This document shows positions 31,177-38,461 of a stretch of DNA of 42,187 nt, one piece after another (position 1 is the stretch's first letter; the number at the start of each line of letters is the position of its first letter). Location: NCBI GenBank assembly GCA_011369445.1, contig DRQF01000110.1:1-42187 (forward strand), written 5' to 3'. The position numbers were made by a program, and so were the translations under genes. The notes beneath the pieces were generated by a model. It saw nothing but the letters and a program-made list of their open reading frames with translations, made no database searches and was not told the origin of the DNA. The DNA is from Planctomycetota bacterium (lineage in GTDB: Bacteria > Planctomycetota > GCA-002687715 > DRQF01).

Positions 31177-32019
31177 ATGAATCGTCGACGCATCGCCTTC
31201 CTCCTCGCCCTGATCATCCTTCGTTCCGGTTCGGCTCAATCGCTCGATGACCCGGCAAACTTACGCAAGCTGACCGCCGAGAAATCTCCGGCCATCGTGC
31301 GCATTCGGGCGAGACTCAAACTGAACATGGCTGGCCCCGAGCGATCCATCGACCGAGAACTTCCGGGCGTGGCCCTCGACGCCTCGGGCATGATCCTCTG
31401 CGAGTCGTCACCGCTCGTCTCCTCCCAGGGCCCCTTGACACTCACTCTCCAGGACATTCAAGTCCAATTCGAAGCCATCAAGTCGCCGCTCGACGCGACC
31501 TTGGTCTACAAGGACGACAGCCTGGGCCTGGCCTTCCTGAAGTTGAACCAGCCGGCATCGCGTCCCCTCCCGTCCCTCGGCCTTTCCAAACCCGACGACC
31601 TGGCCCCGTTCGACCCGAATCGCCTGGGGCATTCCGTCCTGACGGTCAGCCGACTGGGGGATGAATTCGCGCGAGCCCCTCTTTTCCACGTGACCAGGAT
31701 CAATGGAGTTCTGCGGACACCGCGCACCTGTTGGTCGGTCCAGGACAGGGGAGGCGACCTGGCTCTCCCCGTGTGGTCCTCCTCGGGAGCTCTGATCGGC
31801 TTCAACGTCACCCTCACGCCCAAGGCCGAGGGGGGCCAGGGTCCGAGCAATCCCTTCGCCACCCTTCTCGGCCGTCGCAGTCAAGGCATACACGTCATCC
31901 TTCCCCCTCGTGACGTCTTGGCGCTCATGCGCAAGGCGCAATCCGAGGATCTTCCCAAGACGAAGGAGCAAGACCACAGGCACGCTCCCGGAAAAGAACC
32001 CCAACACCATGACCACTGA
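31177..32019 (+). CDS. Exported trypsin-fold protein lacking the catalytic serine
   Basis: This 280-residue protein has signal peptide MNRRRIAFLLALIILRSGSA. The domain resembles the HtrA/trypsin beta-barrel: SPAIVRIRARL, then GVALDASGMILCES (the usual GVIID..GYILTN) and DSLGLAFLKLN (usual DLAVLKI). ALPVWSSSGALIGFNV stands where GNSGGPL..GEVIGIN should be. The GNSGG nucleophile motif is missing, and neither the His of the NHV segment nor a clear triad is visible, so it is probably a pseudo-protease that binds peptides. There is no PDZ domain. The C-terminus is His-rich (DHRHAPGKEPQHHDH) and could bind metal. It overlaps the mogA gene by 11 bases. The fold assignment comes from motif likeness only. 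Confidence 0.75.
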   Translation: MNRRRIAFLLALIILRSGSAQSLDDPANLRKLTAEKSPAIVRIRARLKLNMAGPERSIDRELPGVALDASGMILCESSPLVSSQGPLTLTLQDIQVQFEAIKSPLDATLVYKDDSLGLAFLKLNQPASRPLPSLGLSKPDDLAPFDPNRLGHSVLTVSRLGDEFARAPLFHVTRINGVLRTPRTCWSVQDRGGDLALPVWSSSGALIGFNVTLTPKAEGGQGPSNPFATLLGRRSQGIHVILPPRDVLALMRKAQSEDLPKTKEQDHRHAPGKEPQHHDH

Positions 32020-32548
32020 TAAACTCCCCAAGATCGGCATCCTGACCGTCTCGGATCGTGCGAGTCGAGGCGAGTACGAGGACCGTTCCGGCCCGGCCAT
32101 CGAGCAGGTTCTCAGGGAATTCATCTCCACCCCGTGCACTTACGAGATCCGCGTCGTCCCGGACGAGATACCTCTCATCGTGGAGGCCATCCGCGGGTTT
32201 GCCCGCGAAGGCGCGGGCCTCATCTGCACGACCGGCAGCACGGGTCCTTCGCCCAGGGACGTGATGCCCGAAGCCATGGAGCGCGTCTGCGACAAGATGC
32301 TGCCCGGATTCGGCGAGCTGATGAGGAAGGTCTCCCTCGAGGAGGTGCCCACGGCCATTCTCTCGAGGCAGACGGCGGGCGTGGTCGATGAATCCCTTGT
32401 GGTGAACCTCCCGGGCAAGCCCGCCTCGGTGAGGGTTTGCCTGAATGCCGTCTTTCCCGCGGTGCCCTACTGCATCGACCTGATCGGCGGCCCGTGGATC
32501 GACGGCAACGACGACGTCGTCCAAGTTTTCCGCCCCAAGAAGAAATGA
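32009..32548 (+). CDS. mogA: Molybdopterin adenylyltransferase (MogA-type)
   Basis: This 179-residue cytoplasmic protein carries the MogA/MoaB motifs: KIGILTVSDRASRGEYEDRS at the N-terminus, then LICTTGSTGPSPRDVMPEA (usual TTGGTGxxPRDVTPEA), AILSRQTAGVV and VVNLPGKPASVRVCL. It activates molybdopterin with ATP to adenylyl-molybdopterin before molybdenum insertion. GSTG instead of GGTG is a minor change. The ATG at 32009 begins inside the end of the upstream gene (overlap 11 bases); the frame extends further upstream without a plausible start. No other molybdenum cofactor gene is seen nearby. Confidence 0.92.
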   Translation: MTTDKLPKIGILTVSDRASRGEYEDRSGPAIEQVLREFISTPCTYEIRVVPDEIPLIVEAIRGFAREGAGLICTTGSTGPSPRDVMPEAMERVCDKMLPGFGELMRKVSLEEVPTAILSRQTAGVVDESLVVNLPGKPASVRVCLNAVFPAVPYCIDLIGGPWIDGNDDVVQVFRPKKK

Positions 32549-32554
32549 GGCCCC

Positions 32555-33187
32555 ATGCGACTCATCATTCCATCGTTTCTCTTTCTCGTCGCCGCCTGCG
32601 CCACCTATGACGCCCCCTGTCCCTCCGTCCTTCCCGAGGCCGCCGAAGCCCCCTTGGACACGACCGCCTTCGAGACCTCATTTCAGGCCTTGAAGACAGC
32701 CATTCAGGCCACGCCCCAGTGGGAGACGCGCGCGTCGTCGCGCGCCTGGGTCCGAGGAGAGGCCGAGCTCGTTCTCGAGCGGATCGAGGAGCTCTATCGA
32801 TGGGTTCCGCGAGATGAGATCTCCTGCGGTGCAATCGCTCTGGCGCGTTTTCACGTCCGACGTTTGGCCGGGATGGAGCCATCCCTCCCCTCACCCGCCA
32901 ACGCCTCGCTCGTGCGCTCCGCGGAAGCGGAGCTCCAACGCGTTGCGGACGAACGCGCCTTTCATGACACCTGGACCATGCTTCCTTGGTTGGAGGACTA
33001 CGTGAACCGGGGGATCGCCTTCCCCTGGTTGGAGCGCGAGGTCCTCCCTTCCGCCAAACTCTGTTTGGAACGGGTGCAAGCGATCTTGCCGGCAGACACG
33101 GAGGCCTGGACCGTCCAGCGCATACCCTCGAGCTTGCTCGAAGACACGAAGACGCGTGCCGCCCACGTGCTCGAGCGTCTCCCCTGA
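32555..33187 (+). CDS. Lipoprotein of unknown function
   Basis: This 210-residue protein starts MRLIIPSFLFLVAACATYDA, a lipoprotein signal with lipobox LVAAC (C15). The mature part is largely helical and acidic, with stretches such as ETSFQALKTAIQ, GEAELVLERIEELYRWV and SAEAELQRVADERAFHDTW. No catalytic motif or family is recognised. It starts six bases after mogA and ends 102 bases before pyrC on the same strand, so it may share a transcript with them. GAGG precedes the ATG by four bases. Confidence 0.75.
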   Translation: MRLIIPSFLFLVAACATYDAPCPSVLPEAAEAPLDTTAFETSFQALKTAIQATPQWETRASSRAWVRGEAELVLERIEELYRWVPRDEISCGAIALARFHVRRLAGMEPSLPSPANASLVRSAEAELQRVADERAFHDTWTMLPWLEDYVNRGIAFPWLEREVLPSAKLCLERVQAILPADTEAWTVQRIPSSLLEDTKTRAAHVLERLP

Positions 33188-33289
33188 GAGGAAGGGACCT
33201 CGCCCGTACGGGTCAGGAGAACCCGTTCGTATTGTGCCCTCCCCCCTCCGGCAGCATGATGTTTCCACAAAGCCGAGAGGGGGGCCGAC

Positions 33290-34624
33290 ATGGGCAAGGA
33301 ATTCGACCTGTTGTTGAAGGGAGGAACGGTCGTCTCCTCCCAGAGGCGTGAGACCCAGGACGTAGGCGTCGTCGACGGACGCATCGCCGAGATAGGGCTC
33401 CTGTCCACGGAGAAAGCGCGCGAGGTCCTGGATCTGACCGGCCTGTTCGTGTTGCCCGGTCTGATCGACAGCCAGGTGCACTTCCGCGAACCCGGCGCCG
33501 AGCACAAGGAAGACCTACGGACGGGTAGTCGTGCCGCCATCCTCGGGGGCATCTGTTCGGTACTCGAGATGCCCAACACCTCTCCGCCTACCACGACCCG
33601 CGAGGCCATCCACGACAAGTTCCGTCGCGCCCAAGGGCGCATGTGCTGCGACGTGGGTTTCTTCGTGGGCGCCAGCCCAGAGAACATCGATGCGTTGGGG
33701 GTTCTCGAGACCCTGCCCGGCGTCCCGGGTGTAAAGATGTTCATGGGAAGTTCGACGGGAAGCCTCCTCATCGCCGACGACGCGGGCGTCGAGGCCGTCC
33801 TGCGGGCGACACGCCGACGGGTCGCCGTTCACTGCGAAGACGAAGACCGGATGAATCAACGTCGCCCCATGTTGGGGGACACGGCGTCGCCGACCGAACA
33901 CCCGGTCTGGAGAGACGCTCTCTGCGCCCTCGAGGCGACCCGACGCCTTCTCGCCCTCGTCAAGCGACACGACCGCCGGGTCCATGTTCTCCACTGCACC
34001 ACCGCCGAGGAGATCGAGTTCCTGGCGGATCACAAACGATGGGCCACCGTGGAGGTCACACCGCAGCATCTGACACTTGCAGCGCCCGAGTGCTACGAGC
34101 GGCTCGGAACCTACGCTCAAATGAACCCGCCCATTCGAGGAATCGAACACCAACAAGCCCTTTGGAGAGGGGTCGAGGAAGGTGTCGTCGATGTCTTGGG
34201 CTCCGACCACGCGCCCCATACGCGGGAGGAGAAGGACAAGGGCTACCCCAATACACCCTCCGGCATGCCAGGGGTCCAAACCATCCTCCCGGTGATGCTG
34301 AACCACGTTCACGAAGGCCGACTGAGCTTGGAGAAGCTCGTTCAACTCCTGGCCGAGGGACCGGCCCGTGTCTGGAGCATCTTCCGCAAGGGGAAAGTCG
34401 TCCGCGGCTACGACGCGGACTTCACCATCGTGGACCCCAACTCCTCGTGGACGATCCACAACGACTGGATCGCCAGCAAGGCAGGCTGGACGCCCTTTGA
34501 CGGCATGCGCATTCATGGCCGACCGGTGGCGACGATTCTCAGGGGACAGATCGTGATGCGGGAGGGGGAGATCCTTCTCGAGGGCTTGGGAGAACCCCTG
34601 TCCTTCGATGGGGCCGGCGGCTAG
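33290..34624 (+). CDS. pyrC: Dihydroorotase-family amidohydrolase
   Basis: This 444-residue amidohydrolase has FVLPGLIDSQVHFREPGAEH at ~residues 53-72, K149 in GVKMFMGSSTG (the carbamylated metal-bridging Lys), VAVHCEDEDR, HVLHCTTAEE, AQMNPPIR and DVLGSDHAPHT (catalytic Asp). Class I dihydroorotases interconvert carbamoyl-aspartate and dihydroorotate in pyrimidine synthesis. The first metal-binding HxH reads Q62-V-H64, a change known in a dihydroorotase subfamily with this same SQVHFREPG sequence; activity there is less certain. The start at 33290 has GAGAGGGGGG upstream. A shared hairpin terminator ends the gene. No other pyr genes are adjacent. An alternative is a related cyclic amidase, but the overall match to dihydroorotase is close. 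Confidence 0.88.
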   Translation: MGKEFDLLLKGGTVVSSQRRETQDVGVVDGRIAEIGLLSTEKAREVLDLTGLFVLPGLIDSQVHFREPGAEHKEDLRTGSRAAILGGICSVLEMPNTSPPTTTREAIHDKFRRAQGRMCCDVGFFVGASPENIDALGVLETLPGVPGVKMFMGSSTGSLLIADDAGVEAVLRATRRRVAVHCEDEDRMNQRRPMLGDTASPTEHPVWRDALCALEATRRLLALVKRHDRRVHVLHCTTAEEIEFLADHKRWATVEVTPQHLTLAAPECYERLGTYAQMNPPIRGIEHQQALWRGVEEGVVDVLGSDHAPHTREEKDKGYPNTPSGMPGVQTILPVMLNHVHEGRLSLEKLVQLLAEGPARVWSIFRKGKVVRGYDADFTIVDPNSSWTIHNDWIASKAGWTPFDGMRIHGRPVATILRGQIVMREGEILLEGLGEPLSFDGAGG

Positions 34625-34656
34625 ACCTCATCCCGCTGGCCACCCGCACACATACG

Positions 34657-34685
34657 AAAAAAGGGCGACCCCGGCGGGTCGCCCT
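34657..34685. terminator. Bidirectional terminator between pyrC and the UGA-containing gene
   Basis: A 10-bp stem (34662-34671 with 34676-34685, loop CGGC) lies between the two convergent genes. On the minus strand it runs into six T residues (A-run 34657-34662), so it is strongest for the minus-strand gene ending at 34711. Confidence 0.88.
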
Positions 34686-34710
34686 CGTTCTTGCGAGATG
34701 TCTGAATAGG

Positions 34711-35562
34711 TCAGGCCTTCTTGGCCGGCCGAGGTCGAGCCAACTCATCCACCTTGGCTCTCAAGGCTTCGAACTCCTTGCGGGCGATCTCGAGGGCTTT
34801 CTCCTTGTCCTTGACGCGCTTGGCGTTTCTCGCAGAGCGCTTCTTCTCCAGACGGGCCGTCGCATCGGCGTGGGCTCGCTTGGCATTGGCCATGCGATCC
34901 TCGGCTTTCTCGAGGTCGCGGAGGAGCTTGACGATGCGGCCGACGGACTTCTTGAGGTTCCCCCCCACCGAAGCCTTGTAAGCCTTGGCCATGGAGGAAA
35001 ACAGCCGTCGAGCGCTGGTGCGACCATTGATCCGGGCCACCTCGTTGCCACGAGGATCCAGCAGGATGAAGGCAGGAAGCTTCTTCAGGTACTCCTTGCG
35101 CACGGCCTCATCGGTGACGGATTCGGCTTCGATGCGGAAGCAGCGAAAGAACCTGGAACCGATGACCAGGTCCTCGGCTCCAAACAGCTTGGCTTCGTGC
35201 TTTTCCGCGGCGTCTTCGTCGTCGAGGTTCTCGTCGACGTAGATGAGCGCCGGTTTTCCCTTCTCGTCGCTGAGTTCGAAGAGCGCACTGAGGGGTTGGC
35301 GAACGGCACCGTAGCCATCGGTGACCTGCGAGGGCCAATCGGCGTCGATCCAATCAATTTCCAGCAACTGGGCCGCTGCGGGACTGCGGGTTTGACCGAG
35401 AAGAGGAACGGGGACGCGCCCGGCGCCCGAAGGGGACTTGGCTTTGCCAGCTCCCCCACCTCCACCACCTCAGCCCTGGGCGTAAGCGGTCCCGCTCATG
35501 GCGAGGACCATCAGTCCGGCGATCGCCGCGACCAGAATCATCTGAAGATTCTTCATTCTCAT
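34711..35562 (-). CDS. Exported thioredoxin-like protein with one in-frame UGA (putative selenoprotein)
   Basis: A frame of 284 codons has one internal TGA at 35472-35470 (residue 31). Upstream it encodes a signal peptide, MRMKNLQMILVAAIAGLMVL followed by AMSGTAYAQG. After the TGA comes a glycine run and GKAKSPSG linker, then a thioredoxin-like domain (KPALIYVDENL, FFRCFRIEAES, KKLPAFILLDPRGNEVARI) and a Lys/Ala/Glu coiled coil (~residues 190-275). GGAG precedes the ATG. The frame is exact: the two halves are 65 codons apart at their Met codons. A strong hairpin follows the TGA. Selenocysteine at this place, just after signal cleavage, would be unlike the UxxC of the other candidate. A nonsense mutation (for example from TGG or TGC) is the main alternative. 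The downstream half alone would lack export. Confidence 0.65.
35432..35456 (-). promoter_or_regulatory. SECIS-like hairpin after in-frame UGA
   Basis: On the minus-strand mRNA, GGGGA (35456-35452) pairs with UCCCC (35436-35432). Inside it CUGGC (35450-35446) pairs with GCC-AG (35442-35437, one bulged A) around an AAA loop: ten pairs in all. The loop starts 25 bases after the UGA, within the usual bacterial range. The loop lacks the G expected in the first positions, which weakens the case. Confidence 0.4.
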
Positions 35563-35688
35563 GGACTCCGTTGGAATGTCCCGGAGCTCCCGGGGGTGAC
35601 TTCCCAAGCATAGGGGTCATTCGCCGCCGCTGCAAACCCTTTCCGATAGGGCGGAACCGCTCTGCGTCCCTCGCGATCGCAACGGAGT

Positions 35689-35704
35689 CTTGACGTAAAT
35701 CAAG
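35689..35704. promoter_or_regulatory. FNR/CRP-like palindrome upstream of TonB receptor operon
   Basis: The 16-base palindrome CTTGACGTAAATCAAG differs by one base from a perfect FNR-type site (TTGAT-N4-ATCAA). It lies in the 228-base divergent region, 87 bases before the receptor ATG and about 130 bases before the UGA-containing gene. It may couple either gene to oxygen or nitric oxide sensing. A chance match is possible. Confidence 0.35.
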
Positions 35705-35790
35705 CCGGAAGCCCCATCGGGTCGATGTCTGAGAAGGAAAAAGGACGCCACCCCGCACCCAGGAGAAGTGCGGGAAGGGGGGACACGATC

Positions 35791-37818
35791 ATGGGCAGAT
35801 GGGCAAAACTGGGACGTCGAGGCTACCTCGCCGCCCTGGCTGCGCCCATCGCCATATCATCACAACTTTGTTTTTCACAACAGGTTATGGATGCTTCCAC
35901 TCAGGACGTGGAAGCGCTGTCGGAACTCAGCCTCGAGTCCCTCATGGATATCGACGTGACGAGCGTCTCGAAGAAGAAGGAAAAGCTCCAAGAGGCCCCC
36001 GCCGCCATTGAGGTCTTGACCCAAGAGGATCTTCAAAAAAGCGGAGTCCGCTCCCTCCCCGAAGCCCTCCGCCTCGTTCCCGGCGTCGAAGTCCAGCAAC
36101 TCGATAGGAATCGATGGGCCGTCAGCATCCGGGGCTTCAATGGAGCCTTCACCGACAAACTCCTGGTCCTCTTGGACGGACGCACTCTCTACACACCGCT
36201 CTTCGGTGGAACGTTCTGGAATCAGCAAATCGTTCCCATGGAGAATATCGATCGCATCGAGGTCATCCGAGGACCCGGGGCGACGCTCTGGGGCGCGAAC
36301 GCCGTCAATGGCGTCATCAACATCATCACGAAAAGTGCTCGCGACACCCAAGGCGGTCTCGTCAAGACGATCTACGGTACCCATGATTTGGAGACGGTCC
36401 TCCGATACGGATTGCAGATCGGCGACGATGCGTGGCTCCGCGTCCACGGCAATTGGTTTCATCGCGACGACTTCGCCGACGACTCGGGAAACGACTTCCA
36501 CGACGACTGGAATGCGGTCGAGGGAGGGGCGCGACTCGATTGGGCGGTGTCGGACGTCGACTCCCTCACCGTCATCGCGGACGGCTATCGGGGGCGGGCC
36601 GAACAAAGGTCGCTCCGCTCCAGCTTGACGGCGCCCTATGCGGCGGTGTTCGATGACCGCATACGCATCGCCGGAGCCAACATCCTGGCTCGGTGGACGC
36701 GAGAGCTGGGAGGCGACGGAAGCTTCACTCTCCAGGCCTATTGGGATCATACGGTGCGGAAGGAGCCCGTTCTGGCTCACCGGTTGGACACGTTCGACGT
36801 CGACTTCCAGCATCGATTGCAACTTGCAGAGGACAACGAACTCATCTGGGGCATCGGCTACCGTCTCTTGTCCGACAACACGGATGGCTCCGCGACGATC
36901 AGCTTTGAACCGGCCGCACGAAACGACCAGGTCTTCTCCGCCTTCGTGCAGGACGACCTCGAGCTCATCGAGGACCGGCTCCATCTCATTCTCGGGAGCA
37001 AATTCGAGCACAATGACTACTCGGGGTTTGAGATCCAACCCGGATTGCGCCTCCTGTGGACACCCAGCGCGAAGACGACCGTCTGGGGGGCCGTCTCCCG
37101 AGCCGTCAAGGTGCCGCAGCGCGCGGACCAGGACCTGACCGTTCTCTCCGGAACGACCTTCCTCCCAGGTGTTCCCCCCATCGTCGCCCGCCTCTCGGGA
37201 ACGCATCGCGTCCGCACCGAAGAGCTCGTCGCTTACGAGTTAGGATGGCGATTCAGGCCTGAAGACAACCTGTCCCTGCAGCTGAGCTTCTTCTACAACG
37301 ACTACGAACACCTCTCGACGAACGAACTGGGAACGCCCATCCCCGATCCCGGCGGCGCACTGATCGCCCCGGCCAGTTTCGGAAACGCGGCGAAAGGGGA
37401 GACCTACGGGTTCGAGGTCTCCGCGGAATGGCGCCCCCTCCCCCAGTGGACCCTCAGCGCGTCCTACAGTTTTCTCGACGTCGAGATCCATGAGAGAGGG
37501 TCCACCGACCCATTGGCCGAAGACGCCGAAGGGGCAAGCCCCCACCATCGCGCCCACTTTCGGTCGAGCCTCGATATCACCGATGACCTGACCTTTTCCG
37601 CGCTGGTCTTCTGGAACGACTCGATCCCCAATCGAGACATCCCAAGCCTCCTACGGATCGACCTCAACCTGATTTGGTCTCCTTGGGAGGATTTCACGAT
37701 TGCGGCAGGGGTTCGCAACCTCTTGGACGACCGTCATCCGGAATTCGAAGACATCCTCGGACGCGGGCGATCGGAAATCGAACGCAGTTTCTACATCTCG
37801 GCCGAGTACAGGTTCTGA
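35791..37818 (+). CDS. TonB-dependent outer membrane receptor
   Basis: This 675-residue protein has signal peptide MGRWAKLGRRGYLAALAAPI, then LSELSLESLMDIDVTSVSKK, the N-terminal signature of receptors linked to YfiR and histidine kinases. The plug domain follows (APAAIEVLTQEDLQKSGVRS, LVPGVEVQQLDRNRWAVSIR, VLLDGRTLY, NIDRIEVIRGPGATLWGANA, VNGVINIITK), and then a 22-strand-type barrel ending in ISAEYRF with the aromatic C-terminus needed for outer membrane insertion. It is likely to take up or sense a nutrient using TonB energy. The ATG at 35791 has AAGGGGGG nine bases upstream; an ATG at 35725 adds a charged extension. The YfiR gene starts four bases after it, so this is the first gene of a three-gene operon. 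Confidence 0.94.
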   Translation: MGRWAKLGRRGYLAALAAPIAISSQLCFSQQVMDASTQDVEALSELSLESLMDIDVTSVSKKKEKLQEAPAAIEVLTQEDLQKSGVRSLPEALRLVPGVEVQQLDRNRWAVSIRGFNGAFTDKLLVLLDGRTLYTPLFGGTFWNQQIVPMENIDRIEVIRGPGATLWGANAVNGVINIITKSARDTQGGLVKTIYGTHDLETVLRYGLQIGDDAWLRVHGNWFHRDDFADDSGNDFHDDWNAVEGGARLDWAVSDVDSLTVIADGYRGRAEQRSLRSSLTAPYAAVFDDRIRIAGANILARWTRELGGDGSFTLQAYWDHTVRKEPVLAHRLDTFDVDFQHRLQLAEDNELIWGIGYRLLSDNTDGSATISFEPAARNDQVFSAFVQDDLELIEDRLHLILGSKFEHNDYSGFEIQPGLRLLWTPSAKTTVWGAVSRAVKVPQRADQDLTVLSGTTFLPGVPPIVARLSGTHRVRTEELVAYELGWRFRPEDNLSLQLSFFYNDYEHLSTNELGTPIPDPGGALIAPASFGNAAKGETYGFEVSAEWRPLPQWTLSASYSFLDVEIHERGSTDPLAEDAEGASPHHRAHFRSSLDITDDLTFSALVFWNDSIPNRDIPSLLRIDLNLIWSPWEDFTIAAGVRNLLDDRHPEFEDILGRGRSEIERSFYISAEYRF

Positions 37819-37822
37819 ATCC

Positions 37823-38461
37823 GTGACTCTGGGCGCACAGCAAGAACTTCGTCTCCAAACGGCGCCGCGGAGATTCCCTTCCCTCGTCGTCACAATCGGC
37901 GTCTGGATGGCGCTCCTCGGTCATCCGACGGCGACCGTTTGCGGGAGCGTGATTCATGAACGCACCGAGGAAGGGGGGATCCAACGGGAATACCGGCTGA
38001 AGGCGGCGTTCATCTATCGCATCTGTCAGTACGTCACTCTTCCCTCGACGAACCTCCCACCCCGCTCGAAGACCTATGTCATCGGCTTGGTGGGCCCCGA
38101 CCCCTATGGCGCCGCCCTCGACGCCCTCGCAGGCAAGAAGAGTTCGGGCGGACGCGTCGTCCAGATCCAGCGATACCGCTCGGCGAGATCTATCGGGAGG
38201 TGTCAGGTTCTCATCATCAGCCCGCGTTTGAGCGATGCCGACCTCCGATCGGCACTCAAGAAAGCTCATGCGATGAAGGCCCTCACGATTTCGGATCGAA
38301 GCAAGTTCGCCGCCGCCGGCGGGATGATCGCGCTCGCGATCCGGAAGAAGAAACTGCGGTTCGACGTCAACCTGAAAGCGGCGAAGAAATCGGGCATCAC
38401 CGTCAGCGCGCGCCTCCTCAGGCTCGCGGATACGGTCATCCGAGCAAAGGAATCCCATTGA
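37823..38461 (+). CDS. YfiR-like periplasmic protein (DUF4154)
   Basis: This 212-residue protein has a signal peptide-like segment ([16 protein letters not shown]) after a basic N-terminus. The DUF4154 core begins [20 protein letters not shown], followed by [54 protein letters not shown] and [20 protein letters not shown]. YfiR proteins act in the periplasm and regulate a membrane partner (in Pseudomonas the diguanylate cyclase YfiN). Here the partner is probably the histidine kinase encoded next. GTG 37823, four bases after the receptor stop, is chosen because it gives the basic plus hydrophobic signal; ATG 37907 would remove most of it. The stop overlaps the TTG start of the kinase. Confidence 0.87.
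   Translation: MTLGAQQELRLQTAPRRFPSLVVTIGVWMALLGHPTATVCGSVIHERTEEGGIQREYRLKAAFIYRICQYVTLPSTNLPPRSKTYVIGLVGPDPYGAALDALAGKKSSGGRVVQIQRYRSARSIGRCQVLIISPRLSDADLRSALKKAHAMKALTISDRSKFAAAGGMIALAIRKKKLRFDVNLKAAKKSGITVSARLLRLADTVIRAKESH

Noticed and set aside
9777-35562. UGA read as tryptophan (recoded genetic code) to explain the two interrupted genes
   Set aside because: Many intact genes in the window end at TGA at the expected family length (tmk, MFS, bufB, bufC, mogA), and Trp is encoded by TGG throughout.
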